Part shown: piece after piece, positions 18,759 to 27,552 of the stretch
Layout: every line of letters starts with the position of its first letter
Numbering within the stretch: position 1 is the first letter of the stretch
From: Gammaproteobacteria bacterium
Lineage (GTDB): Bacteria; Pseudomonadota; Gammaproteobacteria; Pseudomonadales; Halieaceae
DNA: 64,000 nucleotides
Assembly: GCA_030426545.1 (NCBI GenBank)
Contig: JAUHYL010000011.1
Span: forward strand, 1-64,000
Direction of reading: 5' to 3'
Made by a program: the position numbers and the translations under genes
Notes under the pieces: generated by a model
Seen by the model: only the letters and a program-made list of their open reading frames with translations
What the model was told of the DNA's origin: nothing
The model's database searches: none

Positions 18759-19280
18759 ATGATGTCCTCCCTCTCCTCCCTCGCCGCCTCCCTCACTTCG
18801 CGCCAGTTTTTCGGTCTACTGATACTGCTGGCCGTGACCAGCATGCTGTACGCGCACCTGTTCCTGGAGGCCATGCTCAATCTTGAAGCCTGTCCGATGT
18901 GCATGACCCAGCGAGTATTCGTGGTGTTGTGGGGGGCGCTCGCCCTGCTCGCAATGGCGCATAACCCGCGGGACTGGGGGCAACGCGTTTACGGCGTACT
19001 TTGCGGACTCTCTGCCTGGGTGGGTGCACTGGTTGCCGCGCGCCACGTTTGGTTGCAGAGCCTGCCAGAAGACCAGGTTCCCGCCTGTGGCCCACCGCTG
19101 GACTACCTGCTGGAGAATTTTCCGTTGCGTGAGGCCATCAACACCCTGCTCATGGGCGATGGCAACTGCGCCGATGTGGCATGGACTTTTCTCGGATTGA
19201 GTATTCCCGCACAAACCCTGCTTGTGTTCCTGGCAGTAATGCTGCTGTGCCTGTGGCAAAGTGTGCGCCGCCACCCCTGA
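18759..19280 (+). CDS. dsbB: Disulfide bond formation protein DsbB
   Basis: 173 residues with four membrane segments. The CPMC redox pair (C45, C48) lies in the first periplasmic loop after LEA, followed by the quinone-proximal Arg (TQR). The second pair is C110 (VPACGPPL) and C137 (GNCAD). DsbB reoxidises DsbA and passes electrons to ubiquinone. The rsd/algQ gene follows 112 bases later. The same adjacency (dsbH-algQ) is known from P. aeruginosa. Confidence 0.93.
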   Translation: MMSSLSSLAASLTSRQFFGLLILLAVTSMLYAHLFLEAMLNLEACPMCMTQRVFVVLWGALALLAMAHNPRDWGQRVYGVLCGLSAWVGALVAARHVWLQSLPEDQVPACGPPLDYLLENFPLREAINTLLMGDGNCADVAWTFLGLSIPAQTLLVFLAVMLLCLWQSVRRHP

Positions 19281-19392
19281 CGCGCTGCCCATCGCACGGT
19301 GTCGATGCTGTCGATAAATGAAGCCTGCCTTGCCCGGCTTCAGGGGCAACCTATATAGTACCCGCAGCACACGTAACGAACGGAGCAAGAGC

Positions 19393-19875
19393 ATGCCGGC
19401 CAACACAGGCAACCCCATTGATGTTTTCTCCGCAGTTGAGGAATTGCTCAAAGGCTGGCTGAAAGAGCGCAGGGAACTACTGGGTAAGTACACGGAGCTT
19501 GCCGTTGCACTGCAGGATGACATCGAGGCCAAGGTTCTGGAAAAACGCCAGCAGGCACTCTGCCAACTGCTGGTCGATTACGTCTCCGCCGGACACTTCG
19601 AGGTGTACCACGAATTGATCAACGAAGCCGAAAGCTTTGATGACGGCAGTTGCATCATCGCTGAGAAACTCATGCCCGCGATAGGCGACACCACAGAGGT
19701 GATTCTGGCGTACGAGGAAAAGTACAGCGCGGCACCCACGCCGTCAGACAAAGTCAGGCGGGATCTCTCTTCCCTGGGGGAAATACTGGAATCGCGCTTT
19801 GCGCTGGAGGATCAACTGATCGCCGGGCTGCATGGCAGGCACCGGCGACAAGTAGAAGAATCTGGTCAACGCTGA
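19393..19875 (+). CDS. rsd: Anti-sigma-70 factor Rsd/AlgQ
   Basis: 160 residues, all-helical, matching Rsd/AlgQ by the segments WLKERRELLGKYTELAV and LCQLLVDYVSAGHFEVYHEL. The protein binds region 4 of the housekeeping sigma factor and favours alternative sigma factors in stationary phase; in P. aeruginosa it affects alginate production. The start at 19393 is chosen by its GGAG site and by family alignment; the frame runs further upstream. It shares a downstream hairpin with the convergent FKBP gene. Confidence 0.9.
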   Translation: MPANTGNPIDVFSAVEELLKGWLKERRELLGKYTELAVALQDDIEAKVLEKRQQALCQLLVDYVSAGHFEVYHELINEAESFDDGSCIIAEKLMPAIGDTTEVILAYEEKYSAAPTPSDKVRRDLSSLGEILESRFALEDQLIAGLHGRHRRQVEESGQR

Positions 19876-19904
19876 CCGGGACGATGCCCGGCCGACGCCA
19901 ACCG

Positions 19905-19921
19905 AAAACCCGATGGGTTTT
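19905..19921. terminator. Bidirectional terminator between rsd and the FKBP gene
   Basis: AAAACCC-GAT-GGGTTTTT is a 7-bp stem flanked by A and T runs on its two sides. It lies between the convergent stops and touches the FKBP stop codon. The T tract is short, so efficiency is uncertain. Confidence 0.6.
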
Positions 19922-20676
19922 TAGCCTTCCTCAGCTTCGCCGCTTTCCTGGCTGGGGATAGACAGCAGTTCCACCTCAAAGATGAGCGCGGCGTTGGGCC
20001 CGATAAGCTGCCCTGCACCACCGGCACCGTAGGCCAGCTCCGAGGGAATGGCCAACTTGTACTTCGAACCCACACTCATCAGCTGCAACGCCTCGGTCCA
20101 CCCGGGGATCACCTGGCCGACACCAAACGTCACCGGCTCACCGCGGCTGTAGGATGAATCAAACTCGCTGCCATCCACCAGTGTGCCGCGATAGTGCACT
20201 TCAACGGTGTCTTCAGCGCTGGGCTTGGCGCCTTCGCCTTGCTGCAGTACCTCATACTGCAAGCCGGACTCGGTTACCATAACGCCCTCACGCGCAGCGT
20301 TCTCTGCCAGGTAAGCAGCGCCCGCCGCCTTATTGGCTTCACCCAGCGCTTGCTGGGCCACTTGTTGCTCGGCCACCATTTTTTCCTGGTAGGCCTGCAT
20401 CTCGGCCTGCATTTCTTCGGGTGTCAGGCGTGGCTCAACTCCCTTCAGCGCATCTTCCACGCCGGCCAGAAAGACTGTGTGATCCAGCGGCACGCTGTCG
20501 GCGGCAATTCGCTGGCCAAGGCTGTAGGCGATGCCATAGCTCAGGCGCTGTTCTGACGTCTCCAGGCTCACCTCAGACGACGGGGCGTCGCCCTCAGGGG
20601 TAGCCGATGGCTGTTGATTACAGGCCTGCAGTACAAAAACGCTCGCCACTGCCAGCGGCAACGCATACTTTTTCAT
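19921..20676 (-). CDS. FKBP-type peptidyl-prolyl isomerase lipoprotein
   Basis: 251 residues. The signal peptide ends in a lipobox (VLQAC, C19). An FkpA/MIP-like N-terminal dimerisation helix region (about 40-135) precedes the FKBP domain (about 145-240) with VEVHYRGTLVDGSEFDSSY and IPGWTEALQLM, the active-site strands. It should catalyse proline isomerisation in the periplasm as a membrane-anchored chaperone. The ATG at 20676 has GGAAG close upstream; an earlier ATG at 20688 lacks a site. P. aeruginosa has an FKBP gene beside algQ as well. Confidence 0.9.
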   Translation of the reverse strand: MKKYALPLAVASVFVLQACNQQPSATPEGDAPSSEVSLETSEQRLSYGIAYSLGQRIAADSVPLDHTVFLAGVEDALKGVEPRLTPEEMQAEMQAYQEKMVAEQQVAQQALGEANKAAGAAYLAENAAREGVMVTESGLQYEVLQQGEGAKPSAEDTVEVHYRGTLVDGSEFDSSYSRGEPVTFGVGQVIPGWTEALQLMSVGSKYKLAIPSELAYGAGGAGQLIGPNAALIFEVELLSIPSQESGEAEEG

Positions 20677-20787
20677 AGTTTCTTCCATTTTGATCGGTTG
20701 AATTGAGTGTTAAATCTTGCGTTTAAAGCAGAGATATCTCGACGGGCGCCCATGTTACTACCCGCTCTGGCGCAGTGCCACCCCCGC

Positions 20788-21321
20788 TCAGACAGCGATC
20801 AGCCGCGCCAGGTTCCGCAGTAGCACCGGGACGTCCGGCTCTTCCGCCAGATCGGTCACCTGGCCTGTGAAGCCGTTTTCGCCCGCCTGCTGCTGAACAA
20901 TCAACGCCAGGTTGGCCTCTGCGGTATCGCTGGCGCCCGGCAGCGCCGCGGACGCCTGGTGCGACCGATATATCAGCGCCTGCTGTTGTTGCTCCGCTTC
21001 GAGTTCCACGGCGCTGATGCGCGCACGGATCGCCTCTGCCTCGGCATAGCCACGCAATTCACGCCGCAGGCTTCGCAGGGGGCGCACCACGCGCTGCCGC
21101 CATTCGTCCACCTCCGCGTCGATGCGGGCCAGGTGTTCCGGCGTCAGCACCAGGCCCTGCGCCGCCAGCCATCCGCCGTACAGCAGTAGATTGACGTCGC
21201 AGCCGAAACGATCCTGGCATTGGAGGCACAATGGCGCCACCCCCTCCCGCTGGTATACCTCGAGGCTGTAGGTCCACAGCGGATTCTGGTCGTCATTATC
21301 GGTCACAATAGGGCAAACCAT
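20788..21321 (-). CDS. TIGR02444 family protein (DUF2390)
   Basis: 177 residues. The conserved opening NPLWTYSLEVYQREGVAPLCLQCQDRFGCDVNLLL identifies the TIGR02444 family, helical cytoplasmic proteins of unknown function found beside the ABC-F gene in gammaproteobacteria. A CLQC pair is visible near residue 32. It is divergent from the ABC-F gene, and the two starts are only 51 bases apart. Confidence 0.85.
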   Translation of the reverse strand: MVCPIVTDNDDQNPLWTYSLEVYQREGVAPLCLQCQDRFGCDVNLLLYGGWLAAQGLVLTPEHLARIDAEVDEWRQRVVRPLRSLRRELRGYAEAEAIRARISAVELEAEQQQQALIYRSHQASAALPGASDTAEANLALIVQQQAGENGFTGQVTDLAEEPDVPVLLRNLARLIAV

Positions 21322-21372
21322 ACACTCCGCCGCTGGCTGATACCACGCGCCAACGGTAGAATGCGCCGCCTC

Positions 21373-23280
21373 ATGATTATCCTGCGCGACATCAGCCTGC
21401 GACGCGGCAGTAAGCTGCTACTGGACAAGGCCAACGTTACCGTCCAGCCGGGCCAACGCCTTGCGCTGATCGGTGCCAATGGCTGCGGAAAGAGCAGCCT
21501 GCTGGCGCTGCTGCTCGGAGAGCTACAGGCCGACAGAGGCGATATAGAGGGTCTGCTCCAGCTGCGCCTGTCGCACATGGCGCAGGAAGTCGTCGCCACG
21601 GCGACGCCGGCCTGCGAATTCGCCTGGCGCGGCGACGGGCAACTCGCAGCGCTAATGGACAAACTGCGACGCCTGGAGGCAGACAGCGATTACCAGGGCG
21701 CCGCGCAGGTGTACCAGGCGCTGGAGGAAATCGACGGCTACAACGCTGAGCGCCGCGCGATACGCCTGCTACAGGGACTGGGCTTCAGCGATGCACAATG
21801 CCAGAAACCCGCTGACGAGTTCTCAGGTGGCTGGCGCATTCGCCTCAATCTGGCCCGCGCCCTGATGTGCCCCTCTGACGTCCTGCTGTTGGATGAGCCT
21901 ACCAACCACCTGGACCTCGATGCCACGCTGTGGCTGCAGGACTGGCTGCTCCACTACCCGGGCACGCTGCTGATGATCTCCCACGACCGCGACTTCATTG
22001 ATGCCACCTGCACGCGCATCCTGCACATCGAGCAACAACAACTGAACACCTATAGCGGTAACTATTCCGAGTTCGAACGGCAGCGCGCTGAGCGCCTGGC
22101 CAACCAGCAGGCAAACTACGAGAAACAGCAGCGCCGCAAAGCAGAGATCGACGCCTTTGTACGTCGCTTTCGCTACAAGGCAACGAAGGCAAAGCAGGCC
22201 CAGAGCCGCCTGAAAGAACTGGAACGGATGCAGGATCTGGCCCCGGCGCACCTGGACTCGCCGTTCGATTTCAGTATCCCGGCGGCAGAGAAATCCAGTG
22301 ACCCGCTGCTGAGCCTGTCACAGGCCTCGCTCGGTTACGCCACCGAAGATGGCGCGCAGCCCGTGTTGCACAAGGTGGATCTGCGCCTTCGACCCGGCAG
22401 CCGCATCGGCTTGCTGGGCAGAAACGGGGCGGGCAAGTCCACCTTGCTGAAAAGTATCATCGGGGAATTGCCCCTGCTGGCTGGCGAACGTGTCGAAGGC
22501 GCACACCTGGGCATCGGCTACTTCGACCAGCAGCAACTGGAGGCCCTGGATCTGGAAGCCAGCCCGGCCTTACACATTCAACGCCTCAGCCCTGACGCGC
22601 GCGAGCAAGACGTTCTCAATTTCCTGGGTGGCTTCAATTTCCGCGGCGATGCAGCGACGTCCAGGGTTGCTCCTCTATCCGGCGGCGAGAAGGCGCGCCT
22701 GGCACTCGCCATGGTGGTTTGGCAGCGGCCCAACCTGCTGGTGTTGGACGAGCCAACCAATCACCTGGATCTCGACATGCGTCATGCCATGGAAGTGGCG
22801 CTGCAATCCTACGAGGGCGCCCTGCTACTGGTCAGTCACGACCGGCACCTGTTGCGCAACACCGTGGATGAACTATTGCTGGTACACGACGGCACTGTCG
22901 AAGAATACCGGGAAGACCTGGCCACCTATGAACGCTGGCTTTTGTCGCGCCTGAAACAGGAACCAGCGTCTGCTGCAGCGAGCCCCGTTGCGGAGCCCTC
23001 CAGAAAGGCGCAGCGCCAGCAGGCTGCAGCGCGTCGCGATCAATTGCGGCCGCTGCAAAAACGGCTGGCTCAAACAGAAAAAAAACTCGCCCAGCTCGAA
23101 CAGGAACTCAGCGCGATACAGGCCAGGCTCACAGACAGTGACCTGTACGACGGCGCTCGCAAGGACGAACTCGCCACGCTGCTGCTGCGCGAAGGGGAGC
23201 TGAAAACTGCAGCGGTGGAGCTGGAAGACAGCTGGCTGACTCTGCAGGATGAACTGGAAGCGTTGGACGAAGAGGTCTAG
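21373..23280 (+). CDS. yheS: ABC-F family ATPase YheS-like
   Basis: 635 residues with two ABC domains and no membrane segments. First cassette: GANGCGKSS (34-42), FSGGWRIRLNLA, LLLDEPTNHLD. Second cassette: GRNGAGKST, LSGGEKARLALA, LVLDEPTNHLD. The linker between them (QANYEKQQRRKAEIDAFVRR) is the P-site tRNA-interaction motif. A C-terminal coiled coil rich in Gln and Glu ends the chain. ABC-F proteins bind the ribosomal E site and help stalled translation. The ATG at 21373 gives the conserved family N-terminus. Confidence 0.92.
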   Translation: MIILRDISLRRGSKLLLDKANVTVQPGQRLALIGANGCGKSSLLALLLGELQADRGDIEGLLQLRLSHMAQEVVATATPACEFAWRGDGQLAALMDKLRRLEADSDYQGAAQVYQALEEIDGYNAERRAIRLLQGLGFSDAQCQKPADEFSGGWRIRLNLARALMCPSDVLLLDEPTNHLDLDATLWLQDWLLHYPGTLLMISHDRDFIDATCTRILHIEQQQLNTYSGNYSEFERQRAERLANQQANYEKQQRRKAEIDAFVRRFRYKATKAKQAQSRLKELERMQDLAPAHLDSPFDFSIPAAEKSSDPLLSLSQASLGYATEDGAQPVLHKVDLRLRPGSRIGLLGRNGAGKSTLLKSIIGELPLLAGERVEGAHLGIGYFDQQQLEALDLEASPALHIQRLSPDAREQDVLNFLGGFNFRGDAATSRVAPLSGGEKARLALAMVVWQRPNLLVLDEPTNHLDLDMRHAMEVALQSYEGALLLVSHDRHLLRNTVDELLLVHDGTVEEYREDLATYERWLLSRLKQEPASAAASPVAEPSRKAQRQQAAARRDQLRPLQKRLAQTEKKLAQLEQELSAIQARLTDSDLYDGARKDELATLLLREGELKTAAVELEDSWLTLQDELEALDEEV

Positions 23281-23344
23281 CAACGCCATGAACACCACGC
23301 GCGAACGAACGCTATCGCACGATCCGCGGAGGGCTACTATCCGT

Positions 23345-23596
23345 TCAGGCGTTAGTAATCAGGTGCAGCTTGGCCGCGCGAGGCAGGGCTTTTAACGCCG
23401 CCTCGCGCTGTTGCGCCGCCGCGCGATCCGCGGCAGGTTCCGACCAGGCCAGTACGACGGGACGACGGCCACGCGTGTAACGCGGGCCACCGGCCAGCTC
23501 GCCATTGTGCTGTCGCAAGCGGCGCGCGAGGTCAGTTGCAACACCGGTATAAAGGGTGCCGTCCGCGCAACGCAGGATATAGACCTGCCAGCTCAT
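23345..23596 (-). CDS. GIY-YIG domain protein (YhbQ-like)
   Basis: 83 residues, one GIY-YIG nuclease-fold domain: WQVYILRCADGTLYTGVATDLARRLRQHN, then a conserved Arg in YTRGRRPV and a terminal Glu region. Small YhbQ/UPF0213 proteins have this single domain; some nick DNA weakly, but the physiological role is unclear. The ATG at 23596 is the family start. It lies 32 bases downstream of elbB on the same strand. Confidence 0.85.
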   Translation of the reverse strand: MSWQVYILRCADGTLYTGVATDLARRLRQHNGELAGGPRYTRGRRPVVLAWSEPAADRAAAQQREAALKALPRAAKLHLITNA

Positions 23597-23628
23597 GAGT
23601 CGCGCCGTCAGCCGGGAAGTGGTATCGG

Positions 23629-24282
23629 CTAGGCCAGTGCCAGCACTTCCTTCACGCAGTCGTTGATGCCGGTGTACGCCTCGCTCACTTTCCCGGCGAG
23701 CATGTAAGCCGGCGTGGTGACGAGCTTGCGCTCCCTGTCGACTCGCGCTTCCTCCACCGGGCACTCAAGGTGCACAGCGCCCATGGATTGAATCGCTGCC
23801 GCGACGTCCGCATCGTTACCAACGGTGCACTCGGTGCCCTCGCCACAGATAGCCGCCGCCATGACAGGCGCGATGCAAACCAAACCTATGGGCTTGCCAG
23901 CCTGGTGAAACGCCTGAGCAAGTTGAAGAAAATCTGCCGACACTTCCATATCGGCACCGGCCACGGCGAAATTACACAAATTCTTGGCAGCGCCAAATCC
24001 GCCGGGGACCAGCAGTGCATCGTAGTCGTCCTGCCTGGCGTCGGTCAGCGGCAGCACATTGCCGCGGGCGATGCGCGCGGCCTCCACCAGTACGTTGCGT
24101 GTTTCGCCCTGGGCCGGCTCGCCGGTCAGGTGATTGATTACGTGCATCTGCTCCCTATCCGGGGCGAAGCACTGGTACTCGGCACCCTGCTGTTCCAGGC
24201 AAAGCAGCGACAGCACTGCCTCGTTGATTTCCGCGCCGTCGTAAACACCGCATCCGGCCAGTACTACTGCCACTTTTTTCAT
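23629..24282 (-). CDS. elbB: ElbB, DJ-1/PfpI-superfamily glyoxalase-like protein
   Basis: 217 residues. MKKVAVVLAGCGVYDGAEINEAV is the ElbB opening, with GGFGAAKNLCNFA and the nucleophile elbow GLVCIAPVMAAA. E. coli ElbB has been linked to isoprenoid synthesis and shows weak glyoxalase activity. The start has a GAGGT site upstream, inside a leader that carries a 14-base tandem repeat (24297-24333). Confidence 0.92.
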   Translation of the reverse strand: MKKVAVVLAGCGVYDGAEINEAVLSLLCLEQQGAEYQCFAPDREQMHVINHLTGEPAQGETRNVLVEAARIARGNVLPLTDARQDDYDALLVPGGFGAAKNLCNFAVAGADMEVSADFLQLAQAFHQAGKPIGLVCIAPVMAAAICGEGTECTVGNDADVAAAIQSMGAVHLECPVEEARVDRERKLVTTPAYMLAGKVSEAYTGINDCVKEVLALA

Positions 24283-24296
24283 TTCAATTTACCTCT

Positions 24297-24333
24297 GTGC
24301 TGGTTTTCACGTGCTGGTTTTCCCGTGCTGGTT
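24297..24333. repeat. 14-base tandem repeat in the elbB leader
   Basis: The unit GTGCTGGTTTTCMC occurs twice in full and a third time in part, starting 15 bases upstream of the elbB ATG. It covers the region where a leader or promoter would lie. Too few copies and no spacers for a CRISPR. Confidence 0.75.
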
Positions 24334-24397
24334 AGACCGCCGGCCGGAGCGTATTGCCAGCCACCAGCCGCCGCCACCTGTGTCCCCGCTGCGCAAA

Positions 24398-26536
24398 TTA
24401 CTCCCTGCGCCAGCGATGATAGCGTTCAACCCAGGCCAGCAGGCCCTCGGGCTTGCGCGCCTTGCGCCACTCACCGGCAGCGAACTTGTTCGCCTCGGAC
24501 AGTGTAGGGTAGACGTGTATCGTACCAAGCAATTTGTTCAATCCAATACCGTGCTTCATCGCAAGCACAAACTCGGCCAGCAGTTCCGCTGCGTGATAGC
24601 CAACGATCGTGACACCCACGATGCGATCCTTGCCGCGTGCGGTCAGCACCTTGACGAAACCGCGCGCTTCACCGTCGGCTATCGCCCGGTCGAGATCACC
24701 AATATCGTAACGGGTGACTTCTACCTCGATCTCGCGCTCCGCCGCTTCCCTCTCGTTTAGCCCTACGCGCGCAACTTCCGGGTCGGTAAACGTTGCCCAG
24801 GGCACCACGGAGTAGTCCACCCGAAAGCGCCGCAGGTGCCCGAACAAACTGTTCACCGCGGCATACCAGGCCTGGTGACTGGCCACGTGGGTAAACAGGT
24901 AGGGTCCCGCGACATCGCCGCAGGCGAAGATGGTGGGTATGGAGGTAGCCAGGTGTTCATCCACGCGAACGGAGCCATTGTCAGTCAGGCCTATCCCCAG
25001 CTCACCCAGGCCCAGACCCTCCACGTTGGGGCTGCGCCCCACCGCGAGCAGAACACGATCAAACGTCAGCGTCTGCTCGCCTGAAGGCGTGCTGCAGATG
25101 CAACGCCCGCCGCCGTTCTCGCCGGCCTCAAAACGCTGTGGCTCACTGTGCAACAGTACCTGAACTTCACGCTTGGCAAAGGCATCCAACACCAGCGCAC
25201 TGGCCTCTTCATCCTCGCGTGGCAACAGCCGCGACGCGCGCGTTACCAGCGTCACCTCACTGCCCAGTCCCGCGAAGGCCTGCGCCAGTTCGCAGCCAAT
25301 GGGCCCTCCGCCCAACACCAGCAGACGCCGTGGTTGCTCGCGAAGTTCCCAGACGGTATCCGACGTCAGGTAATCGATAGTTTCCAGCCCGGGAACATCC
25401 GGTACCCGCGGCCTGCCGCCGCTGGCGATGACAATATTCTTCGCGCTGATACGTTCGCCGTTCACCTCCACTTCCCAGGGAGAAACCAGCCGGGCATCGC
25501 CGCTGACACAGTTCACCCCCAACCCGGTGAAACGCTCCACCGAGTCGTGCGGTTCAATCGTGCTGATCACGCCCTGCACGCGCTCCATCACCTTGCGGAA
25601 ATTCACCTCCAGCTGCCCGCTAGCAAGCCCGAATTCCTCAGCGCGCTGCATATACTGCGCAACCCGCGCAGAACGAATGAGTGACTTACTGGGCACGCAA
25701 CCGGTATTCAGGCAGTCACCCCCCATTTTGTGCCGCTCAATCAGCGTGACTTTTGCCTTGACCGTGGCCGCTATCAGCGCGGTGACCAGGCCAGCCGAGC
25801 CGGCGCCTATCACGATAAGATTGTTATCAAAGCTACGCGGGCGCTCAAACCCGCTCAGCGCGTGACGCGCCATCAGCCGCTGCAGCAACCAACGCGCCAC
25901 AAACGGGAACAGCGCGAGCAGCGCAAAGGAAAGAATCAGCGGTGCACTGAGTATGCCTGACGGCGATTCCAGCTGACCCAGCTGCGTGCCGGCGTTCACG
26001 TAGACCGCGGCCGCCGGCAGCATGCCGACTTGCGACACCCAGTAAAACGGCCAGGCGCGAATCGGCAGCAGACCCATCAACAGGTTGATCAGGAAAAACG
26101 GGAAGATGGGCACCAAACGCAGTGACAACAGATAGAACACGCCATCGCGCTCGAAGCCGTCGTTCACCGCCCTGAGCTGGCGGCCAAAGCGCGCCTGCAC
26201 CCAATCGCGTAACAACACGCGGGACGCCAGGAAAGCCAGGGTGGCCCCGATGGAGCTGGCAAAGGACGCCAGCACCAGGGCGTACCAGAAACCAAACAGC
26301 GCGCCACCTGCGAGCGTCATGATAGCGGCACCCGGTAGCGAGAGCGCCGTCACCACCACATACACCACGAAATAAATAGCGCCGGCCTGGAGAGGGTTTT
26401 GCTCGTACCAGTGGCGCCACTCGTCAATTTTATCCCGCAGCACGTCGAACTGCAGGTACGCCGTGGCATCAAAGTAGATGGCCAGACCGAATGCCACTGC
26501 AATCAGCGCTAGAACAATCAGTTGTTTCCGGCTCAA
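24398..26536 (-). CDS. TVP38/DedA-like membrane domain fused to FAD-dependent disulfide oxidoreductase
   Basis: 712 residues. One membrane segment (5-22) and a TVP38/VTT domain (about 50-220) precede a complete flavoprotein disulfide reductase. That part has FAD motif GAGSAGL (244-250), redox pair CLNTGC (275-280), NAD motif GGGPIGCELAQAF, a second FAD motif (IFACGDVAGPY) and a dimerisation domain with HVYPTLSE. It resembles mercuric reductase and dihydrolipoamide dehydrogenase, but the substrate is unknown. The fusion is recurrent in marine bacteria. The TTG start directly before the first membrane segment has GGGG 7 bases upstream. Divergent from trxA. Confidence 0.88.
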   Translation of the reverse strand: MSRKQLIVLALIAVAFGLAIYFDATAYLQFDVLRDKIDEWRHWYEQNPLQAGAIYFVVYVVVTALSLPGAAIMTLAGGALFGFWYALVLASFASSIGATLAFLASRVLLRDWVQARFGRQLRAVNDGFERDGVFYLLSLRLVPIFPFFLINLLMGLLPIRAWPFYWVSQVGMLPAAAVYVNAGTQLGQLESPSGILSAPLILSFALLALFPFVARWLLQRLMARHALSGFERPRSFDNNLIVIGAGSAGLVTALIAATVKAKVTLIERHKMGGDCLNTGCVPSKSLIRSARVAQYMQRAEEFGLASGQLEVNFRKVMERVQGVISTIEPHDSVERFTGLGVNCVSGDARLVSPWEVEVNGERISAKNIVIASGGRPRVPDVPGLETIDYLTSDTVWELREQPRRLLVLGGGPIGCELAQAFAGLGSEVTLVTRASRLLPREDEEASALVLDAFAKREVQVLLHSEPQRFEAGENGGGRCICSTPSGEQTLTFDRVLLAVGRSPNVEGLGLGELGIGLTDNGSVRVDEHLATSIPTIFACGDVAGPYLFTHVASHQAWYAAVNSLFGHLRRFRVDYSVVPWATFTDPEVARVGLNEREAAEREIEVEVTRYDIGDLDRAIADGEARGFVKVLTARGKDRIVGVTIVGYHAAELLAEFVLAMKHGIGLNKLLGTIHVYPTLSEANKFAAGEWRKARKPEGLLAWVERYHRWRRE

Positions 26537-26826
26537 AGTTGGACCCCGCTGGCGTGTATGCCTGTCGTATGGACGTAATATTGAACGGGCAGTGTACTCT
26601 CTGCGGCGCGGCGCTGTCGTGCCGTTATGCGGGCCAATCGACGACCGTCCAGCGGTTGCGGCTTGATCACGCGCTTGTCGCGACAGGTATAGCGATCAGC
26701 AATATGAGCATACCGAAATACTCTAGCGCGGCCCCCTGCAGACGCTTGTGCCCCCTTCGGCGAGTGGTATGATTAGCCCCCTCAAAACGGGCGGCCCAGT
26801 CGGTCGCGCAGCCAGTGGAGAACGCC
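26537..26826. other. Divergent promoter region between the flavoprotein and trxA
   Basis: 290 bases with no gene. It must contain both promoters. I see no clear operator. Confidence 0.4.
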
Positions 26827-27153
26827 ATGTCAGAACAGATCGTACATGTCAGCGATGACACCTTCGATGCCGAAGTACTCAATTCCGAAATACCTGTGTT
26901 GGTCGATTTCTGGGCAGAGTGGTGCGGCCCCTGCAAAATGATCGCGCCGGTACTCGACGAGCTGGCCGCTGAATACGACGGCAAGCTGAAAGTCTGCAAG
27001 GTAGACGTGGACGCGAACCCCGACATTCCCCCCAAGTTTGGCATCCGTGGTATCCCCACGCTGATCGTCTTCAAGGGCGGCAACGCCGAGGCCACCAAGG
27101 TGGGTGCATTGTCGAAAACGCAGTTGACCGAGTTTGTGCAGGAAGTCATCTGA
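26827..27153 (+). CDS. trxA: Thioredoxin 1
   Basis: 108 residues. The WCGPC active site gives C33 and C36, with the cis-proline in GIPTLIVF. It reduces cytoplasmic disulfides with NADPH via thioredoxin reductase. The ATG at 26827 has GGAG 8 bases upstream and gives the canonical [11 protein letters not shown]-terminus. It is followed by rho on the same strand 399 bases later, the order known from E. coli and Pseudomonas. Confidence 0.96.
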   Translation: MSEQIVHVSDDTFDAEVLNSEIPVLVDFWAEWCGPCKMIAPVLDELAAEYDGKLKVCKVDVDANPDIPPKFGIRGIPTLIVFKGGNAEATKVGALSKTQLTEFVQEVI

Positions 27154-27552
27154 CGACCGCCAGCGTACCGCTGCTAAATTCCGGGCCCTGTTTAATGGGC
27201 CCGGATACTCCCCGGCCCATCTGTAAAATTCGCTGATTCAGGTATAGACGATACTATCGGGGCATGCTACATTTTCCTCATTGCACAGCCCCGTGCAGAA
27301 AATCCGTGCACTGAACCCTTGTATTGAACCCTGTAGCGATAGCCTTGAGACAATAGCGTTGTAACTGATGGCACCAGTAAGCGCCTGAACTAACGCTCTT
27401 AAATACAGCTCGTAACCAGAATTCAAAACTACAGCCTGACAATAACAAGAGTCCTGCAACCCGTTTTTTAATCATCACTGCGTTGGCGTCGCCAGCCGGC
27501 TTTCACAGTTAACACTTTCCTTCCCTCTCGGAACACGCACACCTGTACCCTT
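27154..27552 (+). promoter_or_regulatory. rho leader / trxA-rho intergenic region
   Basis: 399 bases without a supported gene. In E. coli the rho leader mediates autogenous attenuation by Rho, and this long leader probably does the same. The only strong structure is a perfect hairpin at 27180-27205 (CCGGGCCC / GGGCCCGG, loop of 8, with an outer T-A pair). It is 26 bases after trxA and lacks a T tract, so it may protect the trxA 3' end. Confidence 0.55.

Noticed and set aside
24297-24333. Possible CRISPR repeats
   Set aside because: Only about 2.7 contiguous copies of a 14-base unit with no spacers.
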